A stretch of DNA of 64,000 nucleotides, taken from contig NZ_SNUA01000018.1 of the NCBI RefSeq assembly GCF_004360225.1, positions 19,088-83,087 on the forward strand, given 5' to 3'. The translations under genes and the position numbers were made by a program. The first letter of the stretch is position 1. The number at the start of each line of letters is the position of its first letter. This document shows positions 26,429-35,782 of this stretch, one piece after another. The notes below the pieces were generated by a model. It made no database searches and was not told where the DNA came from. It saw only the letters and a list, made by a program, of their open reading frames with translations. Origin of the DNA: Alcanivorax sp. 24. GTDB taxonomy: Bacteria > Pseudomonadota > Gammaproteobacteria > Pseudomonadales > Alcanivoracaceae.

Positions 26429-28498
26429 ATGCACCGAGCAGGGCGCGTGTGGTTTTGGCTGTGGCTTTGTTTGTTGGGGCTGACGGCTTGTTCTGATTCG
26501 GTGGAGGGGCCCTTCCGCAATTACACCGAAACCGGCGATCTGGCGGACATTCAAGAGCACGGTGTGTTGCGGCTGCTGGCGCCGCGTTTCGATGCCGAGG
26601 AGGAGTTTGTCTGGGAGGGGGTGCCCACCAGCGAATACCGCCTTGAAGCGGAAGCCCTGGCTGAATCATTGGGGCTTAAGCCGCGCTGGGTGTACGCGGA
26701 TGATTACGCCGAATTGTCGGTGATGCTCAACGCCGGGCAGGCGGATCTCATTGTCACCCATTACAGCCGTACCGACCAGCGCCGTGAGCGGTTGTCGTTC
26801 TGCACGCCTCTGGCCGTGGTGCGGGAAGTGCTGGTGCTGCCAGCGGATCGGGTGGGTATGTCGGTGGCGGACCTGGGGCCGCTCATTATTGCCGCGCCAC
26901 GCGGTACTGCTTATCTGGAAACCGCTCAGAATCTGGCCCGCCGCCATGACAATATTGAAGTGGACTGGGTCAGCGGAGCGCTGTCCGAAGATGAGCTGCT
27001 GCGAGGCATAACGCGGGGACAGTACGACGCGGTGATCATGGACGAGCCTTTGTTCAACGCCTTGTCCATCGACTACCCCGAGCTGCGTTCCGGGCCGGTG
27101 GTACAGCCGCGAAGGGCGATTGCCTGGGCGGTACGCAAAGGCAACCCGGACCTGCGTGAAGCGGTGAACCGCTACATTGTCGCCCATCGTATCAAAGCGT
27201 CCGAGCAGGAACCGGAACAGCGTGATTGGCCTGCTATCCTTAACAGCGGGGTGTTGCGGGTGATCACCTCCAACAACCCGGCCAGTTACTTCATGTGGCG
27301 CGGTGAGTTGATGGGGTTCGACTACGATCTGATTCGTGATTTTGCCCAGCGTTATGATCTGCGGCTGAGCATGGTGGTGCGCGACGGCCCGGAGCAAATG
27401 CTGGCTGCCTTGGAAAACGGAGAAGGGGATGTGATCGCCGCTTCCATGACGGTCACGCCGGCGCGGCGCGGCAAAGGGTGGCATTACTCCCAACCCTACC
27501 TGGAAGTACATGAACAAATTATCGGGCCGGCCTCGGCGCCGCCTTTCAAGGATCTGTCGGAGCTAGCCGGGCGAACCGTGACGGTGGCCGCCGGCAGCGC
27601 TTTCTTGGAGACCCTGCGTGCGTTGCAGAACGACGGTATCGGGGTGGAAATTGAAGTACGCCAGAATGTTTCTTCGGAAATTCTGATGGACCGGGTGGCG
27701 AAAGGGGAGCTGGATCTGACCATCGCCGACAGTCACCTGGTGTCCATGGAGAAGGGCTACCGGGATGACCTGAACGTGCTCTGGACCCTGCGCCAACCCC
27801 GGCGGATTGCCTGGGGTTTGCGGGAACGCCAACCGCAACTGCGCCATCAGCTGAACGACTATATTAAACGCGTGCGCGAGGGCCGGTTCTATCGCACCAC
27901 CTTTGAGCGGTACTTCCAGGGACAACCCACGCCGTCTTCCCTCACCGCTGAAAGAGTGGAACCGGGAAAACCGATCTCGGCCTATGACGATCTGGTGCGC
28001 GAACAAGCACTCAAGCACGGTTTCGACTGGTTAATGGTCACCGCCCAGATGTACCAGGAAAGCCATTTTGATCCGGAAGTCCGTTCGTTTTCCGGCGCCG
28101 AAGGATTGATGCAGGTGATGCCGTTGACCGCGCGTCAACTGGGTTACGAAAATCTGGCCGATCCGGTTCAAGGCATTGGCGCCGGTGTCGCTTATCTGAA
28201 CTGGCTGGAGGGCCGTTTCCCGGCCCATCTGGATCTGGCGGAAAAAACCTATTTTGGACTGGCTGCCTACAACGCCGGGTACGGCCATGTGGAAGACGCG
28301 CGCCGGCTGGCGCAACGACTTGGCAAGGATCCTGACCGCTGGTTTGGCAATGTGGAGGAGGCCATGGCGCTGCTGTCCCACCCGCGCTATGCCCGTCAGG
28401 CCCGCTACGGCTATGTGAGGGGGCAGGAAACCGTGCAATACGTACGCGACATCCGCGCCCGCTACCTGGGGTATTTGAGCGCAACAGAAAAGCAGTGA
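26429..28498 (+). CDS. MltF-like lytic transglycosylase with two solute-binding domains
   Basis: 689 residues. A lipobox signal (GLTAC, Cys21) is followed by one SBP_bac_3-type domain (about 40-255), a second, better-conserved one (about 265-498, ITSNNPASYFMWRGELMGFDYDL style), and an SLT lysozyme-like domain (about 515-670) with catalytic Glu544 in QMYQESHFDP and the GLMQVMP and AYNAGYGH motifs. MltF cuts peptidoglycan glycan strands at the outer membrane. Usual MltF has one binding domain and about 460-520 residues, so the extra N-terminal domain is notable. It is a stand-alone gene. The first domain may sense a different ligand; that is inference. Confidence 0.88.
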   Translation: MHRAGRVWFWLWLCLLGLTACSDSVEGPFRNYTETGDLADIQEHGVLRLLAPRFDAEEEFVWEGVPTSEYRLEAEALAESLGLKPRWVYADDYAELSVMLNAGQADLIVTHYSRTDQRRERLSFCTPLAVVREVLVLPADRVGMSVADLGPLIIAAPRGTAYLETAQNLARRHDNIEVDWVSGALSEDELLRGITRGQYDAVIMDEPLFNALSIDYPELRSGPVVQPRRAIAWAVRKGNPDLREAVNRYIVAHRIKASEQEPEQRDWPAILNSGVLRVITSNNPASYFMWRGELMGFDYDLIRDFAQRYDLRLSMVVRDGPEQMLAALENGEGDVIAASMTVTPARRGKGWHYSQPYLEVHEQIIGPASAPPFKDLSELAGRTVTVAAGSAFLETLRALQNDGIGVEIEVRQNVSSEILMDRVAKGELDLTIADSHLVSMEKGYRDDLNVLWTLRQPRRIAWGLRERQPQLRHQLNDYIKRVREGRFYRTTFERYFQGQPTPSSLTAERVEPGKPISAYDDLVREQALKHGFDWLMVTAQMYQESHFDPEVRSFSGAEGLMQVMPLTARQLGYENLADPVQGIGAGVAYLNWLEGRFPAHLDLAEKTYFGLAAYNAGYGHVEDARRLAQRLGKDPDRWFGNVEEAMALLSHPRYARQARYGYVRGQETVQYVRDIRARYLGYLSATEKQ

Positions 28499-28502
28499 GG
28501 CG

Positions 28503-28709
28503 GAGTTGACAGTTGATAGTGGACAGTTGACAGCGCAAGAACTAAACAATCTGTTCTTTAGCCGCTGCGGGAGCCAGCTTGCTGGCGAATATTGCTAAAC
28601 GTCTCAGTGACATCATTCGCCAGCAAGCTGGCTCCCGCAGCGGCTAAAGATCGGGCCTTTTTGTCTTTTTCTTTCTCGCTGTCAACTGTCCACTATCAAC
28701 TGTCAACTC
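28503..28709. repeat. Compound palindrome: inverted GTTGACAG tracts flanking a REP dyad
   Basis: The outer arms are GTTGACAGTTGATAGTGGAC at the left and its complement CTGTCCACTATCAACTGTC at the right; the inner arms are TTAGCCGCTGCGGGAGCCAG with complement CTGGCTCCCGCAGCGGCTAA. The whole 207-bp block can fold on itself. It lies between two convergent genes and may end transcription from both sides. The GTTGACAG tract recurs at 31525. Confidence 0.85.
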
Positions 28710-28712
28710 CAT

Positions 28713-29621
28713 TCACAGATTGGCCAGCCACTGCAGCAGAGTCTGCCGCACTTCCGGGGCGCAGTAGTCGTTGAGGATCTCGTGGCGGCCGGTGGGGCAG
28801 TCGAGCCGTTCCAGGTGCTGATGGCGGCGTTTCAGGATGTGTTCCAGGCGGTCCATGCCTTTGCCCTTGTTGCTCATCGGGTCCTGACGGCCGCCCAGCA
28901 GTAGTATTGGTAGCAGAGAGGGCAGGCGCGCCAGTTGCTCGCCGGATTGGATTTGCGCCAGCGCCGAGATCAGTGCCAGCCAGGTGCTGGTGGTGCACTC
29001 AAAGCCACAGGCGGGATCGGCGATGTAGGCGTCCACCTGATCCTGGTCGGAGCTGAGCCAGTCGAAATCGGTGCGGGCGTCGGCGATGCTGGCGGCCCAG
29101 GTCTGGAAGGTCATCTTGTGCACCAGGGGACTGTGGCCACGAACGCCATGGCGGCGGCGCTGCCAGCCCATCAATAGCGTCATGGCACGGTAAAACCACG
29201 GGGAATGGCTGTCACTGCCGCACAACACCAGGCCTCCCAGTTGCTCCGGGGCCTGTTCGGCGGCGGCCAGGGCCAGGAATGAGCCCATGCTGTGGCCCCC
29301 CAGCACCAGCGGTCCCCGCTCCGGCTTCACCTGCGCCATTACCCGCAGGACATCGTCGATGACCTTGTCCCAGCCGTCCTCGTCGGCGAAGTGTCCCTGG
29401 GGGGCGTCGTCGTCGATACTGGTGCCGTGACCACGATGATCCGGGCAATACAAATTCCAGCCATGCTCATTCAGGGTCTCCCCCAGAGCGCCGTAGCGGC
29501 CACCGTGTTCCGCCATGCCGTGCAGCCAGACCAGTGTGCCGACGGCGTCCTGCGCCGGCCAGTGATGCACCCCGATAACGTGGTTATCGGCGGCGGTGAT
29601 GGACAGCTGCTGTTTGGACAT
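28713..29621 (-). CDS. Alpha/beta hydrolase, monoacylglycerol-lipase type
   Basis: 302 residues from the ATG behind AAGGGGG; a start 18 codons upstream lacks a ribosome site. The oxyanion region LVWLHGMAEHGGRY, the nucleophile elbow LGGHSMGSFLAL (Ser), LLGGRQDPMSN with the acid Asp, and the catalytic His in 'PTGRHEILND' are those of the Hydrolase_4 group, which includes monoacylglycerol lipases and lysophospholipases. No signal peptide. It is divergent from the M61 peptidase gene with about 110 bp between the starts. Confidence 0.88.
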   Translation of the reverse strand: MSKQQLSITAADNHVIGVHHWPAQDAVGTLVWLHGMAEHGGRYGALGETLNEHGWNLYCPDHRGHGTSIDDDAPQGHFADEDGWDKVIDDVLRVMAQVKPERGPLVLGGHSMGSFLALAAAEQAPEQLGGLVLCGSDSHSPWFYRAMTLLMGWQRRRHGVRGHSPLVHKMTFQTWAASIADARTDFDWLSSDQDQVDAYIADPACGFECTTSTWLALISALAQIQSGEQLARLPSLLPILLLGGRQDPMSNKGKGMDRLEHILKRRHQHLERLDCPTGRHEILNDYCAPEVRQTLLQWLANL

Positions 29622-29733
29622 GGCGACCCCCTTTGTGAGTGGCACGAACATGCGGCATCCCTTTGGTTTCGTCAAGACGGGGCTGTATCATGGGGTTTTC
29701 CCGCCGTCCTTGTTTCGCTATTCGGGAGCAACC

Positions 29734-31527
29734 TTGATTCGCTATCAGATTTGTCCGGTCCATCCGCAGGCCCATATTTTTGAAATCACCCTGACCGTGG
29801 ACCGGCCGACGCCGGAAGGCCAGGCCCTGACCATGCCATCGTGGATTCCCGGCAGTTACATGATCCGCGATTTCGCCCGGCACCTGGTGTCGCTGGACGC
29901 CCGGGCCGGAGACCGGCCGTTGGCGGTGGCCAAGATCGACAAGCAGACCTGGCAATTGCCGCCGGTGGACGGTCCGGTGACCGTGACCTACCGGGTCTAC
30001 GCCTGGGATCTGTCGGTGCGCGGCGCCCATCTGGACACCACCCATGGCTACTTCAACGGTCCTTGCGTGTTCCTGGCGGCCATGGGGCACGAGGATCAAC
30101 CCTGCGAAGTGACCATCCAGGCGCCGGCGGGAGCGGAGTTCGCCACCTGGCGCCTGGCCACGGGCATGCCGCGGCTGTCCGGCGCGGAACTGGACTTCGG
30201 TGTCTTCAAGGCGGACAACTACGACGCGCTGATCGACTATCCGGTGGAGATGGGGCACTTTGAGCACGCCCGCTTCGAGGCCCGCGGCGTGCCCCATGAT
30301 GTGGTGCTCACCGGCCGTTTCCGCGTTGATCTGGAGCGTCTGTGCCGGGACCTGAAGCCGATCTGCGAGCATCATATCAGGCTGTTCGGTGAACCGGCGC
30401 CGGTGGACCGGTATCTGTTCATGACCCTGGTGACCGATGGGTATGGTGGTCTTGAACACCGCAACTCCACCAGTCTGATGAGTCCCCGTGGTGATTTGCC
30501 GCTGCCCACCGACGGACCCCGCCAGGTGCGCGACGGTTATCGCAGCTACCTGGGATTGTGCAGCCACGAATACTTCCACACCTGGAACATCAAGCGGATC
30601 AAACCGGAGGCGTTCACGCCTTTTGATCTGAGCCAGGAGGTTCATACCGAACTGCTGTGGGCGTTCGAGGGCATCACCAGCTACTACGATGATTTGGCTC
30701 TGGCGCGCACCGGGCTGATTTCGCCGGACAGCTATCTGGAACTGGTCGGCCAGACCCTGACCCGGGTACAGCGCGGACAAGGGCGGCTCAAGCAGACCGT
30801 GACCGAGTCCAGTTTCGATGCGTGGACACGCTTCTATAAGCAGGACGAGAACGCGCCCAACGCCATCGTCAGTTATTACGCCAAGGGCTCGTTGGTGGCT
30901 CTGGCGCTGGATCTCACCCTGCGCGAGCGTAGCGATGAGCAGGTGACGCTGGATGATTTGATGCGGCTGCTGTGGCAACGCTACGGCGAGGACAGCGGCG
31001 GCGTGCCGGAGCGGGGCATTCAGGCCCTGGCCGAGGAACTGTTGGGTGAAAGGCTGGATGAGTTCTTCCAACTGGCGCTGTACAGCACCGAGGATCTGCC
31101 GTTGGCCCCGCTGCTGGCCGCGCGCGGGGTGGTGTTGCATTGGCGCCCCGCCAGTGGTCATGGCGACAACGGCGGCAAGCCGGCCAAAGGCCCGGTGCCC
31201 GTGCATCTTGGCCTGCGCGCCAGCACCGATCCGCTCGGCGCGCGGGTGCAGGTGGTGTACGAACAGGGCGCGGCGATGGCCGCCGGGCTTTCCGCCGGCG
31301 ACGTGATCATTGCCGTGGACGGCATCAAAACCGACGCTGCCGGACTGGACAGTCGTTTGCAGGGCTACCAGGAAGGCGAGGTCGTGGAGGTTCACGTATT
31401 CCGCCGCGACGAGCTGCTGCGTTTTCGTGTCACCCTGGCCCCATCGGAAGCCTCCACCGCTTACCTGACCCTGGCCCAGGGCGGGCTCACCGACAAGGGC
31501 AGGGCGTGGCTGCTGAATAGCAGTTGA
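29734..31527 (+). CDS. M61 family peptidase (glycyl aminopeptidase-like) with C-terminal PDZ domain
   Basis: 597 residues if started at TTG, which has GGGAGCA just upstream and gives (M)IRYQICPVHPQAH, the normal N-terminus of the family. An ATG 28 codons earlier is possible but adds non-conserved sequence. Zinc motif HEYFH (residues 278-282) lies in CSHEYFHTWNIKRIKP with the third ligand Glu in LLWAFEGITSYY. A PDZ domain follows near residues 490-580 (VYEQGAAMAAGLSAGDVIIAV). N-terminal segment WIPGSYMIRDFARH is the M61 signature. No signal peptide, so it is probably cytoplasmic. Confidence 0.9.
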   Translation: MIRYQICPVHPQAHIFEITLTVDRPTPEGQALTMPSWIPGSYMIRDFARHLVSLDARAGDRPLAVAKIDKQTWQLPPVDGPVTVTYRVYAWDLSVRGAHLDTTHGYFNGPCVFLAAMGHEDQPCEVTIQAPAGAEFATWRLATGMPRLSGAELDFGVFKADNYDALIDYPVEMGHFEHARFEARGVPHDVVLTGRFRVDLERLCRDLKPICEHHIRLFGEPAPVDRYLFMTLVTDGYGGLEHRNSTSLMSPRGDLPLPTDGPRQVRDGYRSYLGLCSHEYFHTWNIKRIKPEAFTPFDLSQEVHTELLWAFEGITSYYDDLALARTGLISPDSYLELVGQTLTRVQRGQGRLKQTVTESSFDAWTRFYKQDENAPNAIVSYYAKGSLVALALDLTLRERSDEQVTLDDLMRLLWQRYGEDSGGVPERGIQALAEELLGERLDEFFQLALYSTEDLPLAPLLAARGVVLHWRPASGHGDNGGKPAKGPVPVHLGLRASTDPLGARVQVVYEQGAAMAAGLSAGDVIIAVDGIKTDAAGLDSRLQGYQEGEVVEVHVFRRDELLRFRVTLAPSEASTAYLTLAQGGLTDKGRAWLLNSS

Positions 31528-31602
31528 CAGTTGATAGTTGACAGTTGACAGCGGAAAAAAGGTCATCTTTAGCCGCTGTGGGAAGCTGGCTTGCCAGCGA
31601 AT
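31525..31602. repeat. GTTGACAG tract plus REP half-site
   Basis: Begins at the M61 stop codon. TTGACAGTTGATAGTTGACA and a further GTTGACAG resemble the arms at 28503-28709; they are followed by a single REP arm AGCCGCTGTGGGAAGCTGGC and TTGCCAGCGAAT. The rest of the gap to hrpA holds only a short CGGTCCTTTT/AAAAGGACCG stem at 31643-31670. Confidence 0.75.
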
Positions 31603-31694
31603 GGGCGTGTCAGCGTGCCCGTCCTCGACCGTGAGACACCGGCGGTCCTTTTCATACCGAAAAGGACCGCGATCTCTCTCCGAATTCGTGAGTT

Positions 31695-34600
31695 ATGACT
31701 GACCTTTCCCTGAAGGATTTACAGCGTCGTCTTGATGAAGCGCGCGGCGCCGATCGCGGCCGCTTGCGCAAGCGCCTGGAAGGCTTGCGCCGCCGTCCCA
31801 ATGAAGCGGTGCGGACCAAGGTGGCGTTGGCGATCGAGGCTTCGGTGGCGGATCGTCAACGGCGCGCCTCGTTGGTGTCCGAACTACGCTGGCCGGACCT
31901 GCCGGTGGTGCATCACCGTGAGGAACTGGCCGAGGCGATTCGCGATCATCAGGTGGTGGTGGTGGCCGGCGAAACCGGTTCCGGCAAAACCACCCAATTG
32001 CCAAAAATCTGTCTGCAGCTGGGGCGGGGGGTGGACGGCTACATCGGCCATACCCAGCCCCGCCGCCTGGCGGCCCGCTCCGTGGCCGCGCGTTTGGCCG
32101 AGGAGCTCGATACCCGGGTAGGCGGACTGGTCGGCTACAAGGTCCGGTTCGCCGAACAAGTCGGCGCGGACAGTCTGATCAAACTGATGACCGACGGCAT
32201 GTTGCTCAGCGAGATCCAGCATGACCGCCAGTTGCGCCAATATGACACCCTGATCATCGACGAGGCTCATGAGCGCAGCCTCAATATCGATTTCCTGCTC
32301 GGCTACCTCAAACAATTGTTGCCGCGCCGCCCGGATCTGAAGGTGATCATCACCTCGGCCACCATCGACCATCGCCGTTTCGCTGATCATTTTAACGGCG
32401 CGCCGGTGTTCGAGGTGTCCGGCCGCACCTATCCCGTGGATATTCGATACTGCCCGCCGGAAGGAGAGCGGGAACTGGGCTGGCAGGTGGAGGAGGTGCT
32501 ACGGCGGATCGATAGCGAGGAGCGCCGTGACGGCCGCCCGGTGGCCCGTGACGTGCTGGTGTTCCTCAGCGGTGAGCGGGAAATCCGCGATGTACACCAT
32601 CATCTCAAACGCTGCGATTTCCGTGATACCGAGTTATTGCCGTTGTACGCCCGGCTCAGCGCCGCCGAGCAGCAACGGGTATTCTCCCCGCACCGTGGCC
32701 GCCGGATCGTGCTGAGCACTAATGTGGCGGAAACCTCGCTGACGGTACCGGGCATCCGCTACGTGATTGACGCCGGCACCGCCCGTATCAGCCGCTACAG
32801 CGTTCACTCCAAGGTTCAGCGGCTGCCGGTGGAACCGGTATCCCAGGCCAGCGCCGACCAGCGTTCCGGACGCAGCGGCCGGATCATGCCGGGGATTGCC
32901 TACCGTTTGTACAGCGAGGACGACTTCATCAACCGTCCGGCGTTCACCGATCCGGAAATCCAGCGTACCAACCTGGCGGCGGTGATCCTGCGGATGGCGG
33001 ACCTGGGGCTGGGCCGGGTGGAGGATTTCCCGTTCATGGAGCCGCCGGATGGCCGTTTCATCCGGGACGGTTATCGCCTGTTGGAAGAACTGGGCGCGTT
33101 GGACGGCGAGCGCCGGCCCACCGCCCTGGGCAAACAGTTGGCCCGGTTTCCACTGGACCCGACGCTGGCGCGCATGCTGGTGGCGGCAGCGGAGAAAAAG
33201 GCGCTGCGCGAGGTGCTGCCGATCGTCGCCGCGCTGGCGGTGCAGGATCCGCGCGAGCGTCCACGCGAAAAACAACAACAGGCGGATCAGGCTCACCAGC
33301 CGTTCCAGGACAAGGAATCGGATTTCCTCTGGTTCTGGAACCTCTGGCAATGGGCGGAACAGCAGCGAGAGGAACTCAGTCGCGGCCAGTTCGAGAAACT
33401 GCTCAAAAAGACTTTTCTGGCGCCGTCACGGATGCGCGAATGGCGGGACACGCACCGTCAATTGCTGCTGCTGGCGAAGCAGGAAGGCTGGGTGCTCAAC
33501 GACAGCCCGGCCGAGCATGAGGCTATCCACCGCTCGCTGCTCAGCGGCTTGCTGGGCAACGTGATGATGCGAGGCGAGGAGGGCGAGTGGCTCTCCACCC
33601 GCAATCGCAAACCGCTGATCTGGCCGGGGTCGGCGCTGAGTAAATCCGCTGGCAAGAAGAACGGAGCGCGCTGGCTGATGGCGGCGGAGCAGGTGGAAAC
33701 CAGCCGCTTGTTCGCCCGTTGCGTGGCCAGGGTGGAACCGGGCTGGATCGAGGCGGAAGCCGCCCATCTGGTGAAACGTCAGTATTATGAGCCGCACTGG
33801 TCGAAACGGCGCGGCTGTGTGATGGCGCGGGAGCAGGTCAATCTGTTTGGCTTGATCCTGGCGTCCGGACGGCGGGTGCATTACGGCCCGATGGAGCCGG
33901 AGCTGGCGCGGGAACTGATGATCCGTGAAGGGCTGGTGGCGGGGCAGCTCAGTCGTGAACCGGCCTTCGTCAAGGCCAACCGGGAACGGTTGGAAACGCT
34001 GGAGGAGATGGAGCACAAGCTGCGCCGGCGTGACATTCTCGCCGACGAGCAGACCCGCTTCGAGTTCTATGACCAGCGGTTGCCGGCATCGCTGTATACC
34101 CTCACTCACCTGGAGACCTGGTACCGCAAGCACGCTTCGGAAGCGGAACGTCAGGCTCTGATCATGGACGACGACGTGCTGCTCTCACGCACACCGCAAT
34201 GGCAGCGTGACGCTTTCCCCGATGAACTGACGGTGGACGCCATGCGCCTGCCGTTGGAATACAGTTTCGACCCCACCGGGCAGCGCGATGGCGTGACCTT
34301 GGTGGTGCCGCTGGCGGTATTGAACCAGATTCCGGAAGAACGGTTGGCCTGGCTGGTACCGGGATTGTTGCGGGAAAAACTGGAGGCGCTGTTGCGTGGC
34401 CTGCCCAAGTCGCGCCGCCGGCATTTCGTGCCAGTGCCGGATTACGTCAATGCGCTGATGGAAGCGTTGACACCGGATCAGCCGTTGCTGCCGGCGATGA
34501 CCCGGGAATTGCAACGCATGGCCGGCGTGAGGGTGGAGCAGGAGGAATGGCGCGAGGATCAGTTGCCGGATTACCTGCGCATGAATTTGCGTGTGATGGA

Positions 34601-35558
34601 CCGCGATGACGTGGTGGTGGAAGGCCGCGATCCGGCGGATCTGCGCCAACGCCTGCGGGGCCGGACGCCGGCACCCGGCGAAGCGATGGAAGAGCCGCCT
34701 GCTCAGGAAAGCCGGGAATGGGATTTCGGCGCGGTGCCGGCATGTCATGAACAGCAACGCGGCGGTATTGTCCTGCGCCGCTACCCGGGGCTGAGGGATC
34801 TGGAGGACCGGGTTCGGCTTGAGCATTTCGATGACGCTGATGAGGCCGCCTGGCACCATGGTTATGGTTGCGCCCGTCTGGTGCTGCTGCGGCTGCCGGA
34901 TCAACTCAAATCGCTGAAACGTCAGGCCGGCACGGCGGTTGGCTGGCAAAAGCTGAAAAGCGAAAAGAGTGCGATGGCGCGGCAGGCGCTGGAGCAGGTG
35001 ATGTTGCGGACCGCCGCGGACCACTTCCGCTTCCATGCCGAGCCAGTGCGGGATCAGAGTGCGTTTCGCCAGCGTCTGGATGCTGGCCGTGGCGATTTCG
35101 TACCGGCGGCGGAACGGGCTGTTCGCCACTGGGGCGAGGTGTTCGCCTGCTATCGCGGCATCATGACTCGATTGGAAAAGGGGTTTCCGCTGGCCTGGGC
35201 CCATGCCCATCGGGATTTGAAAACGCAGCTCGCGACGTTGTTCGAAACGGATTTTCTGTTGTCCGTGCCCGGCGAGTGGTTGTCGGAGTACCCTCGATAT
35301 CTGAGCGCCATCGAGCAACGCCTTGACAAGATGGGCGGGCAGTTGGGGCGTGACCGGGCGCAGGTGGCGGAACTGGAGGCGTTCTGGGAAAAGTACAGCC
35401 GTCGGGCCGGGGAAACGCCGCGGTGGCGCTTGCCTGAACCGCTGGCGCTGTTCCGCTGGATGCTGGAAGAATACCGGGTGAGCCTGTTCGCCCAGACTTT
35501 GGGCACCCGTATGCCGGTGTCGGCCAAGCGCTTGAACCGGCAGTGGGAAGCCTGCTGA
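31695..35558 (+). CDS. hrpA: HrpA, DEAH-box ATP-dependent RNA helicase
   Basis: 1287 residues, near the 1300 of E. coli HrpA. Walker A GETGSGKTTQ near residue 98, DEAH in IIDEAHERSLN, SATID, STNVAETSLTVPGI and QRSGRSGR follow in order, then the winged-helix/OB helicase-associated part and the long C-terminal DUF3418 region. HrpA resolves stalled or collided ribosomes, from recent work recalled, and was earlier linked to mRNA processing. Start ATG is at a sensible distance after CGAATTCGTGAG; no strong Shine-Dalgarno. A REP dyad follows the stop. An ordinary housekeeping gene here. Confidence 0.95.
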   Translation: MTDLSLKDLQRRLDEARGADRGRLRKRLEGLRRRPNEAVRTKVALAIEASVADRQRRASLVSELRWPDLPVVHHREELAEAIRDHQVVVVAGETGSGKTTQLPKICLQLGRGVDGYIGHTQPRRLAARSVAARLAEELDTRVGGLVGYKVRFAEQVGADSLIKLMTDGMLLSEIQHDRQLRQYDTLIIDEAHERSLNIDFLLGYLKQLLPRRPDLKVIITSATIDHRRFADHFNGAPVFEVSGRTYPVDIRYCPPEGERELGWQVEEVLRRIDSEERRDGRPVARDVLVFLSGEREIRDVHHHLKRCDFRDTELLPLYARLSAAEQQRVFSPHRGRRIVLSTNVAETSLTVPGIRYVIDAGTARISRYSVHSKVQRLPVEPVSQASADQRSGRSGRIMPGIAYRLYSEDDFINRPAFTDPEIQRTNLAAVILRMADLGLGRVEDFPFMEPPDGRFIRDGYRLLEELGALDGERRPTALGKQLARFPLDPTLARMLVAAAEKKALREVLPIVAALAVQDPRERPREKQQQADQAHQPFQDKESDFLWFWNLWQWAEQQREELSRGQFEKLLKKTFLAPSRMREWRDTHRQLLLLAKQEGWVLNDSPAEHEAIHRSLLSGLLGNVMMRGEEGEWLSTRNRKPLIWPGSALSKSAGKKNGARWLMAAEQVETSRLFARCVARVEPGWIEAEAAHLVKRQYYEPHWSKRRGCVMAREQVNLFGLILASGRRVHYGPMEPELARELMIREGLVAGQLSREPAFVKANRERLETLEEMEHKLRRRDILADEQTRFEFYDQRLPASLYTLTHLETWYRKHASEAERQALIMDDDVLLSRTPQWQRDAFPDELTVDAMRLPLEYSFDPTGQRDGVTLVVPLAVLNQIPEERLAWLVPGLLREKLEALLRGLPKSRRRHFVPVPDYVNALMEALTPDQPLLPAMTRELQRMAGVRVEQEEWREDQLPDYLRMNLRVMDRDDVVVEGRDPADLRQRLRGRTPAPGEAMEEPPAQESREWDFGAVPACHEQQRGGIVLRRYPGLRDLEDRVRLEHFDDADEAAWHHGYGCARLVLLRLPDQLKSLKRQAGTAVGWQKLKSEKSAMARQALEQVMLRTAADHFRFHAEPVRDQSAFRQRLDAGRGDFVPAAERAVRHWGEVFACYRGIMTRLEKGFPLAWAHAHRDLKTQLATLFETDFLLSVPGEWLSEYPRYLSAIEQRLDKMGGQLGRDRAQVAELEAFWEKYSRRAGETPRWRLPEPLALFRWMLEEYRVSLFAQTLGTRMPVSAKRLNRQWEAC

Positions 35559-35576
35559 ATGGGCCCCCTGGAGCCC

Positions 35577-35647
35577 ATTCGCTTGCAAGCAAGCTTCCCA
35601 CAGCGGCTGCGCAGCGCAATTTGTGGGAAGCGGCCTTGGCCGCGAAT
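35577..35647. repeat. REP dyad
   Basis: ATTCGCTTGCAAGCAAGCTT, CCCACAGCGG, a GC-rich spacer, then TTGTGGGAAGCGGCCTTGGC CGCGAAT; the two arms belong to different REP subtypes. It lies right after hrpA. Confidence 0.8.
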
Positions 35648-35782
35648 AGTCCGAAGTTCCCGGATGGGAGAGTAATCAACCCGCTTTCGAAACATCGGTT
35701 TTGCGCCCACGGGGCTGAATCCGGATAATGACATCATTTACTGTCGCGGCGCCCGATGCGCCTTTGCAGAGAGGACAGGTTA

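Noticed and set aside
29584..31566. 660-residue minus-strand ORF opposite the M61 peptidase
   Set aside because: The plus strand encodes a complete M61 enzyme with HEYFH; the minus frame shows no motif.
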